The notes under the pieces are model-generated. The model was not told the DNA's origin, searched no databases, and saw only the letters and a list, made by a program, of their open reading frames with translations. This document shows positions 21,245 through 30,031 of a stretch of DNA of 64,000 nt, in pieces. Numbering within the stretch: the stretch's first letter is position 1; each line of letters starts with the position of its first letter. The position numbers and the translations under genes are program-made. This stretch comes from Rubellimicrobium mesophilum DSM 19309 (GTDB lineage Bacteria; Pseudomonadota; Alphaproteobacteria; Rhodobacterales; Rhodobacteraceae): NCBI RefSeq assembly GCF_000600335.2, contig NZ_KK088560.1, positions 1 to 64,000 of the forward strand, read 5' to 3'.

Positions 21245-23662
21245 TCAATCCCGCATCCGGCCTCCATCGTCCCAGAGCGGCGCGAGGTGGATGCGGGCGG
21301 GGCGGCGCTCTCCCAGGATCTCGACCTCGAGCGGCAGGCCGTCCACGATGCGGTCGGGGGGCAGGAAGCCCTGCGCGACCGACTGGTTGGTGAAGTGCGA
21401 GAAGCCGCCGGAGGTGCACCAGCCCACGACCTTGCCATCGAGCCAGATGGGCTCCCAGGCGACCACGTCGGCGTCACCCGCCTCCACCACCAGGCTTGCC
21501 AGGCGCCTTCCCGGGCCGGAGGCCTTCTCGGCCATGGCGGCGGCCTTGCCGATGAAGTCCGCGGGCTTGTTGTAGCGGACGAAGCGGTCGAGGCCGGTCT
21601 CGGCGGGCGTGTAGTCGGGAGAGAACTCGCGGCCCCAGCTTCCGAACCACTTGTCGAGGCGGAGCGACATCATCGCGCGCATCCCGAAGGGACGGAGGCC
21701 GAGGTCCTGCCCGGCGGCCCAGAGGATGTTCCAGAGGTGCCGCTGGCTCATGTGGTCGCAGAAGATCTCATAGCCGAGGTCGGCGGTGTAGCTCACGCGT
21801 TGCACGAGGCAGTCGGCGATGCCGACCGTCATGCGGCGGCAGTCCATGAAGCGGAGCGAGTCGACGTCGGAGCGGGTCACGCGCTTGAGGAGCTCCGACG
21901 CGTTCGGCCCGGCAATCTGGAAGCCGGTGCGGGTGTCGGAGACGTTCTCGACGCGGACGCCGGCCGTCAGGTGGCTCTCGAACCAGCGCATGTGCCAACC
22001 CTGGGCGCCGTAGCTCGCTGTGGCCATGAACTCGGTCTCGGAGAGGCAGGAGACGGTGAAGTCGCCGATGATCCTGCCGCTTTCGGCCAGCATGGGGTTC
22101 AGCGCGATCCGGCCGGGCTGGGGGATCGTGCCGGCCATGACGCGGTCGAGCCAGGCGCGGGCGTTGGGGCCGGTGATGCGGTACTTGCCGAAGTTGGAGA
22201 GCTCGTTGATGCCGACGCCGTTGCGGACCGCGAGGACCTCCTGCCGCGTCGCCTCCCAGGCGTTGGACCGCTTGAAGGTCGGCGTCTCGTAGGCGGGCTC
22301 GCCGGGGAGGGCGAAGTAGTTGACGACCTCGAGCCCGTATTGCTGGCCCCAGACGGCGTTCATGCCGCTGAAGACGTCATACATGGGCGAGGTCTTGAAG
22401 GGCCGGGCGGCGGGACGTTCCTCGTTGGGGTAGGCGACCGAGAAGCGCATCCGGTAGTTCTCGATGACCTTGGGGACCGTGTAGCCGGGCGTCGTCCAGT
22501 TGCCGAAGCGGGCCACGTCGAAGCCGCGCGGGTCGCGCTCGACCTCGCCCTCGATCATCCATTGGGCGAGACTGAGGCCCATGCCGCCGCCCTGGCTGAA
22601 GCCCGCCATCACGGCGCAGGCGGACCAGAAGTTGCGCAGGCCGGGCACGGGGCCGATCAGCGGGTTGCCGTCGGGGGCGAAGGTAAAGGGGCCGTGGATC
22701 ACGCGCTTGACGCCGGCGCGTTCGAGGACCGGGAAGCGGCGGTAGGCGAAGGCGACGGAGTCCTCGATCTTGGAGAAGTCCTCGTTGAGGAGCTCGTGGC
22801 CGAAGTCCCAGGGGGTCGTGTCCACGGACCAGGGCTCGCAGGGCTTCTCGTAGAAGCCGATGCAGAGGCCGCGACCCTCCTGCCTCAGGTAGCTCTCGCC
22901 GCCGGGGTCCATGACGTGCGGGAATTCCTTGCCCTTGTCGAGGAAGGCCATGATCTCGGGCAGGTCGTCGGTGACGAGATACTGGTGCGCCATCGGGAGG
23001 AGGGGGCCGTAGGTGCCGGCCATGGCGAAGACCTCGCGCGCCCAGAGGCCGGCGGCGTTGACGACGTGCTCGGCATGGATCGTCCCTTGCTCGGTCACCA
23101 CGTCCCAGGTGCCGTCGGCGCGGGGGTTCAGGCCGAGGACGCGGTTGTGGAGGACGATCTCGGCCCCGCCCATCCGGGCGGCGCGGGCGTAGGCGTGGGT
23201 GGTGCCCGAGGGGTCCAGGTGGCCGTCGAGCGGGTCGTAGAGCGCGCCGACGATGCCGTCCACGTTGACGAGGCCGTCCGTCATCTCGGCGACCTCCTCG
23301 GGGCCGAGGATGCGGGTGTCGAGGCCCATGTAGCGGTGCTTGGCGCGCTCGGCCTTGAGCATCTCGAAGCGGGCCTGGTTGTCCGCGAGGGTGATGCCGC
23401 CGACGTGGTGGAGCCCGCAGGACATCCCCGTCAGGGCCTCCAACTCCTTGTAGAGGCGGATCGTGTAGCCCTGGAGCGCCGCCATGTTGGTGTCGCCGTT
23501 CAGCGTGTGGAAGCCGCCCGCCGCGTGCCAGGTGGAGCCGGAGGTGAGCTCGGACCTCTCGATCAGCATGACGTCGGTCCAGCCGAGCTTGGTCAGGTGA
23601 TAGAGCACGGAGCAGCCGACGACGCCTCCGCCGATCACGGCCACGCGGGTGGTGGTTCTCAT
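21245..23662 (-). CDS. Dimethylglycine/sarcosine dehydrogenase-like FAD-folate enzyme
   Basis: The 805-residue protein joins an N-terminal FAD-dependent DAO oxidoreductase domain (VAVIGGGVVGCSVLYHL, about 1-400) to a C-terminal GcvT/aminomethyltransferase folate domain (about 420-805), the architecture of dimethylglycine dehydrogenase and related demethylases. It would oxidise an N-methyl group and hand the one-carbon unit to tetrahydrofolate. Conserved blocks include SGSTWHAAGGFHTL, near the flavin attachment region of the family, and YTADLGYEIFCDH in the folate domain. The exact substrate (dimethylglycine, sarcosine or another methylamine) is not resolved. It is single, with a hairpin-rich intergenic region upstream. 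Confidence 0.87.
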   Translation of the reverse strand: MRTTTRVAVIGGGVVGCSVLYHLTKLGWTDVMLIERSELTSGSTWHAAGGFHTLNGDTNMAALQGYTIRLYKELEALTGMSCGLHHVGGITLADNQARFEMLKAERAKHRYMGLDTRILGPEEVAEMTDGLVNVDGIVGALYDPLDGHLDPSGTTHAYARAARMGGAEIVLHNRVLGLNPRADGTWDVVTEQGTIHAEHVVNAAGLWAREVFAMAGTYGPLLPMAHQYLVTDDLPEIMAFLDKGKEFPHVMDPGGESYLRQEGRGLCIGFYEKPCEPWSVDTTPWDFGHELLNEDFSKIEDSVAFAYRRFPVLERAGVKRVIHGPFTFAPDGNPLIGPVPGLRNFWSACAVMAGFSQGGGMGLSLAQWMIEGEVERDPRGFDVARFGNWTTPGYTVPKVIENYRMRFSVAYPNEERPAARPFKTSPMYDVFSGMNAVWGQQYGLEVVNYFALPGEPAYETPTFKRSNAWEATRQEVLAVRNGVGINELSNFGKYRITGPNARAWLDRVMAGTIPQPGRIALNPMLAESGRIIGDFTVSCLSETEFMATASYGAQGWHMRWFESHLTAGVRVENVSDTRTGFQIAGPNASELLKRVTRSDVDSLRFMDCRRMTVGIADCLVQRVSYTADLGYEIFCDHMSQRHLWNILWAAGQDLGLRPFGMRAMMSLRLDKWFGSWGREFSPDYTPAETGLDRFVRYNKPADFIGKAAAMAEKASGPGRRLASLVVEAGDADVVAWEPIWLDGKVVGWCTSGGFSHFTNQSVAQGFLPPDRIVDGLPLEVEILGERRPARIHLAPLWDDGGRMRD

Positions 23663-23821
23663 CGCTTCGCTCCCCTCTGTTGTGACGCCCTTTGTGGGCA
23701 GGCTCCTCGGACCGCGAAAGCCTGCCAGCGACAGGACGAGTCGCTGGCGTGTCTTCGCCCCTCAAAGGTCGCGGAAAAGGATGAACGATTGGTAAACCGG
23801 GCGTTCGGTGGGGGGGTGGGG

Positions 23822-24013
23822 GACGCAACACCCCCGGGGTAAGTGCCCGCCGATGCTGCCATATTCCGTGAGGGAGGGTGTTGCGTCGCCCCCATGTCGG
23901 GTGGGCGTCTGCCCACCATCGGGCGGCCCGGCGCGGACGCGGATGTTGCGCTGAAGCGCATCCTGCGGGCCGGTCGGGGGTCGCTTGGGCCGCGCGGCGG
24001 GCTGAAGCCCGCC
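23822..24013. repeat. Cluster of short palindromes (REP-like)
   Basis: The 370-base gap between two minus-strand genes holds at least four inverted repeats: a 12-bp pair GACGCAACACCC (23822-23833) with GGGTGTTGCGTC (23876-23887); GGTGGGC-GTCT-GCCCACC (23900-23917); a bulged GGATG/GCGC hairpin around TGAA (23941-23963); and GGCGGGCT-GA-AGCCCGCC (23996-24013). No open frame with coding character fits here. Density and compactness resemble REP/BIME-type elements or a nested terminator region for the Ysc84 gene upstream. Confidence 0.5.
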
Positions 24014-24033
24014 CTGCGGCCCCCGCGATCGAA

Positions 24034-24591
24034 TCAGGGGATGATCCGGGTGTACTTCGTGCCCTCGACCGTGGCGCCGAGTCGGAGGCCGGACTGGCCG
24101 AAGACCACGGCGATGACCGGGGAGAGCGAGGTCGTGGTGTCGGCGCGCAGGACGTCGCCCTGGGCGTTGGCGGCGTATTCGATGTCGGCGCCGGCGACCC
24201 AGCCGGGGGACTGGCGGAACTGCGCCAGCGCGTCCTGGGTCATGAAGAAGAGGACATGGCTGTATTGCTGGGCGCCGATCTGGAGCCCCGCCGAGGCGGA
24301 GGTGGCCGAGTAGTAGTCCACCGTCGAGTTGCCGACCCGCAGCGCGCCGGTCCCGAAGGAGCCGCCGAGGCCGAGGCCCGCCTCGGTCACCACGGGCATC
24401 ACGAGGATGCCGGCGGCCCGCTGGCCGAGGTCCACGGTGCCGGGGTAGGTCTGGTAGAGGAAGTTCAGCGCACTGTCGACGCGGGCGTCGATCACCGCCG
24501 CGTTGCCCGAACCCACGGGGTTCGCGCAGCCCGCGAGCGCGGTGCCCGCGAGCGCCAAAGCCACGAACGCACGTCTGGAGAGTCCGTCCAT
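24034..24591 (-). CDS. Ysc84/SYLF-domain lipoprotein
   Basis: The 185-residue protein begins MDGLSRRAFVALALAGTALAGC, a lipoprotein signal with lipobox LAGC, so it should be lipidated and held at a membrane. The rest is a SYLF/Ysc84 lipid-binding domain: GVDLGQ-type repeats, AAGILVMPVVTEAGLGLGGSFG, and the family ending SPVIAVVFGQSGLRLG...KYTRIIP. Such proteins bind phospholipids; their bacterial role is unknown. The start at 24591 is fixed by the signal peptide; the frame is open 23 residues further but that part is charged. Confidence 0.87.
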   Translation of the reverse strand: MDGLSRRAFVALALAGTALAGCANPVGSGNAAVIDARVDSALNFLYQTYPGTVDLGQRAAGILVMPVVTEAGLGLGGSFGTGALRVGNSTVDYYSATSASAGLQIGAQQYSHVLFFMTQDALAQFRQSPGWVAGADIEYAANAQGDVLRADTTTSLSPVIAVVFGQSGLRLGATVEGTKYTRIIP

Positions 24592-24682
24592 ATCACTGCC
24601 CGATAGGTTCCTGGCCTTGTCAACCGGCCGTTGCTCGCTTCGTAGAGGAATCGGATTCATTTGTCACCAACCGATTCGCGAA

Positions 24683-25675
24683 TCAGTCGTTCATCGCCCG
24701 CGCCGCTTCGGGCGCGAAGTAGGTGAGGACCCCGTCGCACCCCGCCCTCTTGAAGGCCATGAGGCTTTCCAGCATGACGCGCGGCCCGTCGAGCCAGCCG
24801 TTCGCGGCGGCGGCCTTGAGCATCGCGAACTCGCCCGAGACCTGGTAGGCGAAGGTGGGAATGCCGAACTCGTCCTTCACGCGGCGGCAGATGTCGAGAT
24901 AGGGCATCCCGGGCTTCACCATGACCATGTCCGCCCCTTCCGCGAGGTCGCGGGCCACCAGTCGGAGCGCCTCGTCGGAGTTGCCGGGATCCATCTGGTA
25001 GGTCTTCTTCTCGCCCTTGAGGGCGGCCGTGGCCCCGACCGCGTCGCGGAAGGGACCGTAGAAGGCGCTCGCATACTTGGCGGCGTAGCTGAGGATCGTG
25101 ACCTTCTGGAAGCCCTCGGATTCCAGCATCCGGCGGATCGCGCCGATGCGGCCGTCCATCATGTCGGAGGGGCCGAGGATGTCGGCGCCGGCGCGGGCCT
25201 GGGCCAGGGCCATCCTTGCCAGCGCCTCGACCGTGCGGTCGTTGACGATCTCCCCATGCTCGACGAAGCCGTCGTGGCCGTCGATGTTGTAGGGGTCGAG
25301 CGCGATGTCGGTCATCACCGCGACCTCGGGCACCGAGTCCTTGATGGCGCGGATCGCGCGGTTCGTGAGGTTGTCGGGATTCCAGGCCTCGGAGCAGTCG
25401 GCGGTGCGGTGCTCCATGGCCGTGTAGGGGAAGAGGCAGAGGGCCGGGATGCCGAGCGAGGCGGCCTCGCGCGCGGCCTCAACGGCCCGGTCCACGGTGA
25501 GGCGGTTCACGCCGGGCATGGAGGGCACGGGGACGGACTCGCTCCTGCCCTGCATCAGGAAGATCGGCCAGATGAGGTCGGAGGGCGTGAGCGTCGTCTC
25601 GCGCACGAGGGCGCGGAGGGCGGGAGTCGCGCGCAGGCGGCGGGGACGGGCGAGGGGGAAGGGGGCAGGGGTCAT
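24683..25675 (-). CDS. hemB: Delta-aminolevulinic acid dehydratase (porphobilinogen synthase)
   Basis: HemB condenses two 5-aminolevulinate molecules to porphobilinogen, the second common step of tetrapyrrole synthesis (haem, bacteriochlorophyll, cobalamin). The 330-residue protein has the two Schiff-base lysine regions, SYAAKYASAFYGPF and VMVKPGMPYLD, and MDPGNSDEALR typical of the family. It begins MTPAPFPLARPRRLRATPALRALVRE. The start at 25675 has GGGGGCAGGGG just upstream. It is divergent from a small membrane-protein gene. Confidence 0.96.
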   Translation of the reverse strand: MTPAPFPLARPRRLRATPALRALVRETTLTPSDLIWPIFLMQGRSESVPVPSMPGVNRLTVDRAVEAAREAASLGIPALCLFPYTAMEHRTADCSEAWNPDNLTNRAIRAIKDSVPEVAVMTDIALDPYNIDGHDGFVEHGEIVNDRTVEALARMALAQARAGADILGPSDMMDGRIGAIRRMLESEGFQKVTILSYAAKYASAFYGPFRDAVGATAALKGEKKTYQMDPGNSDEALRLVARDLAEGADMVMVKPGMPYLDICRRVKDEFGIPTFAYQVSGEFAMLKAAAANGWLDGPRVMLESLMAFKRAGCDGVLTYFAPEAARAMND

Positions 25676-25799
25676 GGATCGGGCTCCCGTGCGAGGGCGG
25701 TCTCGGCCCCGGGCCTCGCACGGAATGTTCACCGCCACAAGGCTAGGCAGGGGCGCGGCGCTCGGATACGCTCGCCGGACCCGAGCCCGGCGGACCGCA

Positions 25800-26324
25800 G
25801 TGGACTTCACGCAGACCCTTTTCGACGTCATCGACTTCCGGTCCTTCTCGAACCTGTGGTTCTGGATCGTGCTGGCCGTCGCCTGGTCCACCGCGAGCCA
25901 CTGGGTGCTGGGGGTCCCCTTCGACATGGTGCTCCGCGCCAAGCGGCACGGCGGGCAGGCGCTGACCGACCTCGAGGACCTGGTGCGGATCAACGTGAAC
26001 CGGCTCCTCTACGTGGCGCGGATGTCGGGGCTGTGGCTCGCGGGGTTCTCGGCCTTCCTGCTGACCGCGCTCATGACGATGGCCGTGTGGTACGGGGTGG
26101 AGCTTGCGCAGGCGATGGCGCTCATCATGGTGCCGATGGCGCTCGTGGGCCTCCTGAGCCTCTCGACCGCGCGGCGGATCGAGGAGCGCGCGCCGCAGGG
26201 GGAGGAGCTGTGCAAGGTGCTCCATCGGCAACGGATCTGGACGCAGGGGATCGGCACCGTGTCGATCTTCGTCACCGGCATGTACGGGATGTACCATAAC
26301 CTGCTGGTGCTCTACGGGCTGTGA
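25800..26324 (+). CDS. Small integral membrane protein (often labelled component of SufBCD complex)
   Basis: The 174-residue protein has about four hydrophobic segments (around residues 16-40, 70-98, 100-118 and a C-terminal VSIFVTGMYGMYHNLLVLYGL). Orthologues in Rhodobacteraceae are often labelled component of SufBCD complex, but no suf genes are near and I see no Fe-S ligands, so the label should not be trusted. It starts at a GTG (25800) with a weak ribosome binding site, 124 bases divergent from hemB, and is followed 58 bases later by mfd; the two may be co-transcribed. Confidence 0.7.
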   Translation: MDFTQTLFDVIDFRSFSNLWFWIVLAVAWSTASHWVLGVPFDMVLRAKRHGGQALTDLEDLVRINVNRLLYVARMSGLWLAGFSAFLLTALMTMAVWYGVELAQAMALIMVPMALVGLLSLSTARRIEERAPQGEELCKVLHRQRIWTQGIGTVSIFVTGMYGMYHNLLVLYGL

Positions 26325-26382
26325 GCGGCGGGGGGCGGCGGGCGCCGTTGACACCGCCCGCCCGCGCGGTAGGTGACGCCGC

Positions 26383-29300
26383 ATGGCGACCTCTCCCAAC
26401 CACATCACCGTCGGCGGCGCGCCCGAGGGGTTCGACGCGCGGCTCGTCCTGAAGGAGCTGGAAGCAGCGGGCGTTCCCGTGCTGCACGTCGCGCGGGACG
26501 ACCGGCGACTTGCGGCGATGCGGGAGGCGCTGCGGTTCTTCGACCCCTCGGTGCCGGTCTTCGAGTTTCCGGCCTGGGACGTGCTGCCCTTCGACCGGGT
26601 CTCGCCCAACCCTGAGATCGCGGCGCAGCGGATGGCGACGCTCGCCGCGCTGACCCATGGGATGCCGGAGCGGTTCGTGCTGCTGACCACGCTGAACGCG
26701 GCGACCCAGAGGGTGCCGGCGCGGGAGACGCTGCGGGGGGCCGCGTTCTCCGCCGGAGTTGGCGACCGGGTGGACGAGCAGCAGCTTCGGGGCTTCCTGA
26801 CGCGGATGGGGTTCACGCAGTCGCCCACCGTGACGGAGCCCGGCGACTACGCGGTGCGCGGCGGGCTCATCGACGTCTGGCCGCCGGGGCATCCGTCGCC
26901 GGTGCGGCTCGACTTCTTCGGGGACACGCTGGACGGGGCGCGCCGGTTCGACGCCGTGACGCAGCGGACGACGGAGAAGCTGAGCGTCGTGGAGTTCGCT
27001 CCGGTGTCGGAGGTGATCCTCGACGAGGCGTCGATCACGCGGTTCCGGCAGAACTACCGCATCGAGTTCGGCGCGGCGGGGACGGATGATCCGCTCTATG
27101 AAGCGGTGAGCGCGGGGCGCAAGCACGCGGGAATGGAGCACTGGCTCGCGTTCTTCCACGAGCGGCTGGAGACGCTGTTCGACTACCTGCCCAAGGCGAG
27201 CGTGACGCTGGATGACCAGGTCGGCCCCTCGCGACTGGCGCGCTGGGCAGCGATCGAGGACGCCTACGAGGCGCGCCGGTCGGCGATGCGGGAGAGGGGG
27301 CGCGTCGACACCGTCTACAAGCCGGCGCCGCCGGGGCTCCTCTATCTGGACGAGGCGGCCTGGGACGCGGCGCTGAAGGGCCTGCGGGTTCTGCAGTTCA
27401 ACCCGCTGAAGCAGCCGACCGGCTATGGCGTCATCGACGCGGGCGGGCGGATCGGACGGGACTTCGCGCCCGAGCGGCAGCAGGAGAAGATCTCGCTCTT
27501 TGGGGCGCTGGCCGCCCATGTGAAGGCGCGGCTGGCCGAGGGGCCGGTGCTGGTCGCCAGCTACTCCGAGGGCTCGCGCGAGCGGATGGAGCACCTGCTG
27601 GAGGAGGAGGGGACGGGCGAGACGATCCCGGTCCCGGACTTCTCGCGGGTGGGGCGGAACGGCATCCACCTCGCAGTCTGGCCGCTGGAGCACGGATTCG
27701 AGGCGCCGGGCCTCACGGTGATCTCCGAGCAGGACGTGCTGGGCGACCGGCTGATCCGGCCCACGCGCAAGAAGCGGCGGGCGGAGAACTTCCTGACCGA
27801 GGTCAACGCGCTCACGCCCGGGGACCTCGTGGTGCATGTCGACCATGGGGTCGGGCGGTATCACGGGCTGGAGGTGCTGCAGGCGCTGGGCGCGGCGCAT
27901 GAGTGCATCGCGCTGGAATACGCCGAGAACACGCGCCTCTACCTGCCGGTCGAGAACATCGAGCTGCTGTCCCGCTTCGGGCACGAGGAGGGGTTGCTCG
28001 ACAAGCTGGGCGCCGGGGCCTGGCAGGCGCGGAAGGCGAAGCTCAAGGAGCGGATCAAGATCGCGGCCGAGCGGCTGATCCGAACGGCGGCGGAGCGGGC
28101 GCTGAGGAAGGCGCCGGAGCTGGAGCCGCCGGAGGACATCTGGGACCAGTTCCTCGCGCGCTTCCCTTATGTCGAGACCGACGACCAGCTTCAGGCCATC
28201 GAGGATGTTCTAGGGGACATGGACTCCGGCAACCCGATGGATCGGCTGATCTGCGGCGACGTGGGGTTCGGCAAGACCGAGGTGGCGATCCGCGCCGCCT
28301 TCGTCGCGGCCATGTCGGGGGTGCAGGTCGCGGTCGTGGCGCCGACGACGCTGCTCGCGCGGCAGCACTACAAGACCTTCGCGGAGCGGTTCCGAGGGTT
28401 CCCGCTGGAGGTCCGGCCGCTGTCGCGCTTCGTCTCGGCCAAGGAGGCGGCGCAGACGCGCGAGGGGCTCGCCAAGGGCACCGTCGACATCGTCGTGGGC
28501 ACCCATGCGGTGCTCGCCAAGCAGGTGAGGTTCGCGAACCTCGGGCTGCTGGTCATCGACGAGGAGCAGCACTTCGGAGTGAGCCACAAGGAGCGCCTCA
28601 AGGAGCTGCGATCGGATATCCATGTCCTGACGCTGACCGCGACCCCGATCCCGCGCACTTTGCAGATGTCGCTCTCGGGCGTGAGGGACCTGTCGGTCAT
28701 CACCACGCCACCGATCGACCGGCTGGCGATCCGCACCTACGTCTCGGAGTTCGACACCGTGACGATCCGCGAGGCGCTGCTGCGGGAGCGGTATCGCGGC
28801 GGGCAGTCTTTCGTCGTGGTGCCACGCATCGCGGACCTGCCCGAGATGGAGGATTGGCTGAAGCGCGAGGTGCCGGAGGCCAGCTATGTCGTGGCGCACG
28901 GCCAGATGGCGGCCACCGAGCTCGACGACAAGATGAACGCCTTCTACGACGGCAAGTTCGACGTGCTGCTCGCGACCTCGATCGTGGAGTCGGGCCTCGA
29001 CATTCCGACGGCGAACACGATGGTCGTCTGGCGGGCGGACGCCTTCGGGCTGGCGCAGCTTTATCAGATTCGGGGGCGCGTTGGGCGGTCCAAGACGCGG
29101 GCCTATGCCTACCTGACGACGCGGCCACGCCAGAAGCTCACGCCGCAGGCGGAGCGGCGGCTGCGGGTGCTGGGGAGCATCGACTCGCTGGGGGCGGGCT
29201 TCCAGTTGGCGAGCCAGGACCTCGACATCCGGGGCGCGGGGAACCTCATCGGCGAGGAGCAGTCGGGGCAGATCCGCGAGGTCGGGTTCGAGCTCTACCA

Positions 29301-29952
29301 GCAGATGCTGGAGGAGGAGATCGACCGGCTGCGGTCGGGGCAGGGCGAGCTGGTGGAAACCGCCGGGCAATGGGCGCCGCAGCTCAACCTCGGTGTCCCG
29401 GTGCTGATCCCCGAGGCCTATGTCCCGGATCTCGACGTGCGGCTCGGGCTGTATCGGCGGCTCTCGGCGCTGTCCACCAAGGTGGAGCTGGAGGGCTTCG
29501 CGGCCGAGCTGATCGACCGCTTCGGAACCTTGCCCCGCGAGGTGAATACCTTGCTCCTCGTGGTGCGGATCAAGGCCATGGCGCGCAAGGCCGGCGTGGC
29601 GCGGCTGGACGCAGGGCCGAAGGGGGCGACGCTGGTGTTCCACAACGACCGCTTCGCCTCGCCGGCGGGGCTGGTCGAGTACATCCAGGCGCAGGCGGGG
29701 CAAGCGCGGATAAAGGACAACAAGCTCGTGGTGCTCCGCGACTGGCCCTCGGAGGCCGACCGGATCAAGGGCGCCTTCGCCATCGTGCGCGACCTCGCCG
29801 AGAAGGTGGCCGAGGCCAGCCCAAGGAAGGGGAAGGAGGCCGTGGACGCCGAAGCCGGGCCCAAGGCCTCGAAACCTGCGGCTCTGCCTGGCATGAAGGC
29901 GGAGACGGCTTCTTCCGCCAAGCCTTCGCCAGTGGCCCGTCGTCGAGGCTGA
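26383..29952 (+). CDS. mfd: Transcription-repair coupling factor Mfd
   Basis: Mfd removes RNA polymerase stalled at lesions and recruits UvrA. The 1189-residue protein has an N-terminal UvrB-like region, the RNA-polymerase interaction domain (GDLVVHVDHGVGRYHGL, about 480-545), RecG-like motor motifs (Walker A GDVGFGKTEVA near 625, DEEQHFG near 725, LTATPIPRTLQMSLSG), motif VI QIRGRVGRSKTRAY, and a C-terminal TRCF domain. A low-complexity Lys/Ala/Pro tail ends the protein. Size and order are complete. It is followed by a palindromic CCCGGGC/GCCCGGG pair near 29954-29984 and a glycosyltransferase-like gene. Confidence 0.97.
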   Translation: MATSPNHITVGGAPEGFDARLVLKELEAAGVPVLHVARDDRRLAAMREALRFFDPSVPVFEFPAWDVLPFDRVSPNPEIAAQRMATLAALTHGMPERFVLLTTLNAATQRVPARETLRGAAFSAGVGDRVDEQQLRGFLTRMGFTQSPTVTEPGDYAVRGGLIDVWPPGHPSPVRLDFFGDTLDGARRFDAVTQRTTEKLSVVEFAPVSEVILDEASITRFRQNYRIEFGAAGTDDPLYEAVSAGRKHAGMEHWLAFFHERLETLFDYLPKASVTLDDQVGPSRLARWAAIEDAYEARRSAMRERGRVDTVYKPAPPGLLYLDEAAWDAALKGLRVLQFNPLKQPTGYGVIDAGGRIGRDFAPERQQEKISLFGALAAHVKARLAEGPVLVASYSEGSRERMEHLLEEEGTGETIPVPDFSRVGRNGIHLAVWPLEHGFEAPGLTVISEQDVLGDRLIRPTRKKRRAENFLTEVNALTPGDLVVHVDHGVGRYHGLEVLQALGAAHECIALEYAENTRLYLPVENIELLSRFGHEEGLLDKLGAGAWQARKAKLKERIKIAAERLIRTAAERALRKAPELEPPEDIWDQFLARFPYVETDDQLQAIEDVLGDMDSGNPMDRLICGDVGFGKTEVAIRAAFVAAMSGVQVAVVAPTTLLARQHYKTFAERFRGFPLEVRPLSRFVSAKEAAQTREGLAKGTVDIVVGTHAVLAKQVRFANLGLLVIDEEQHFGVSHKERLKELRSDIHVLTLTATPIPRTLQMSLSGVRDLSVITTPPIDRLAIRTYVSEFDTVTIREALLRERYRGGQSFVVVPRIADLPEMEDWLKREVPEASYVVAHGQMAATELDDKMNAFYDGKFDVLLATSIVESGLDIPTANTMVVWRADAFGLAQLYQIRGRVGRSKTRAYAYLTTRPRQKLTPQAERRLRVLGSIDSLGAGFQLASQDLDIRGAGNLIGEEQSGQIREVGFELYQQMLEEEIDRLRSGQGELVETAGQWAPQLNLGVPVLIPEAYVPDLDVRLGLYRRLSALSTKVELEGFAAELIDRFGTLPREVNTLLLVVRIKAMARKAGVARLDAGPKGATLVFHNDRFASPAGLVEYIQAQAGQARIKDNKLVVLRDWPSEADRIKGAFAIVRDLAEKVAEASPRKGKEAVDAEAGPKASKPAALPGMKAETASSAKPSPVARRRG

Positions 29953-30031
29953 GCCCCGGGCCCGAATTGCCCGCGAAGCCCGGGCCGTGATAGGGCCCCG
30001 GCACGGATGGACGATAGAGCGGGAGGCCCCG

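Noticed and set aside
21125-23842. A 905-codon open frame on the plus strand
   Set aside because: It is antisense to the dimethylglycine dehydrogenase-like gene, whose sequence is plainly conserved; its translation is low-complexity and has no recognisable motif. Such long antisense frames are normal in very G+C-rich genomes.
24673-24684. GATTCGCGAATC palindrome
   Set aside because: A single 12-bp palindrome at the hemB stop codon without any further context; too short to assign a role.
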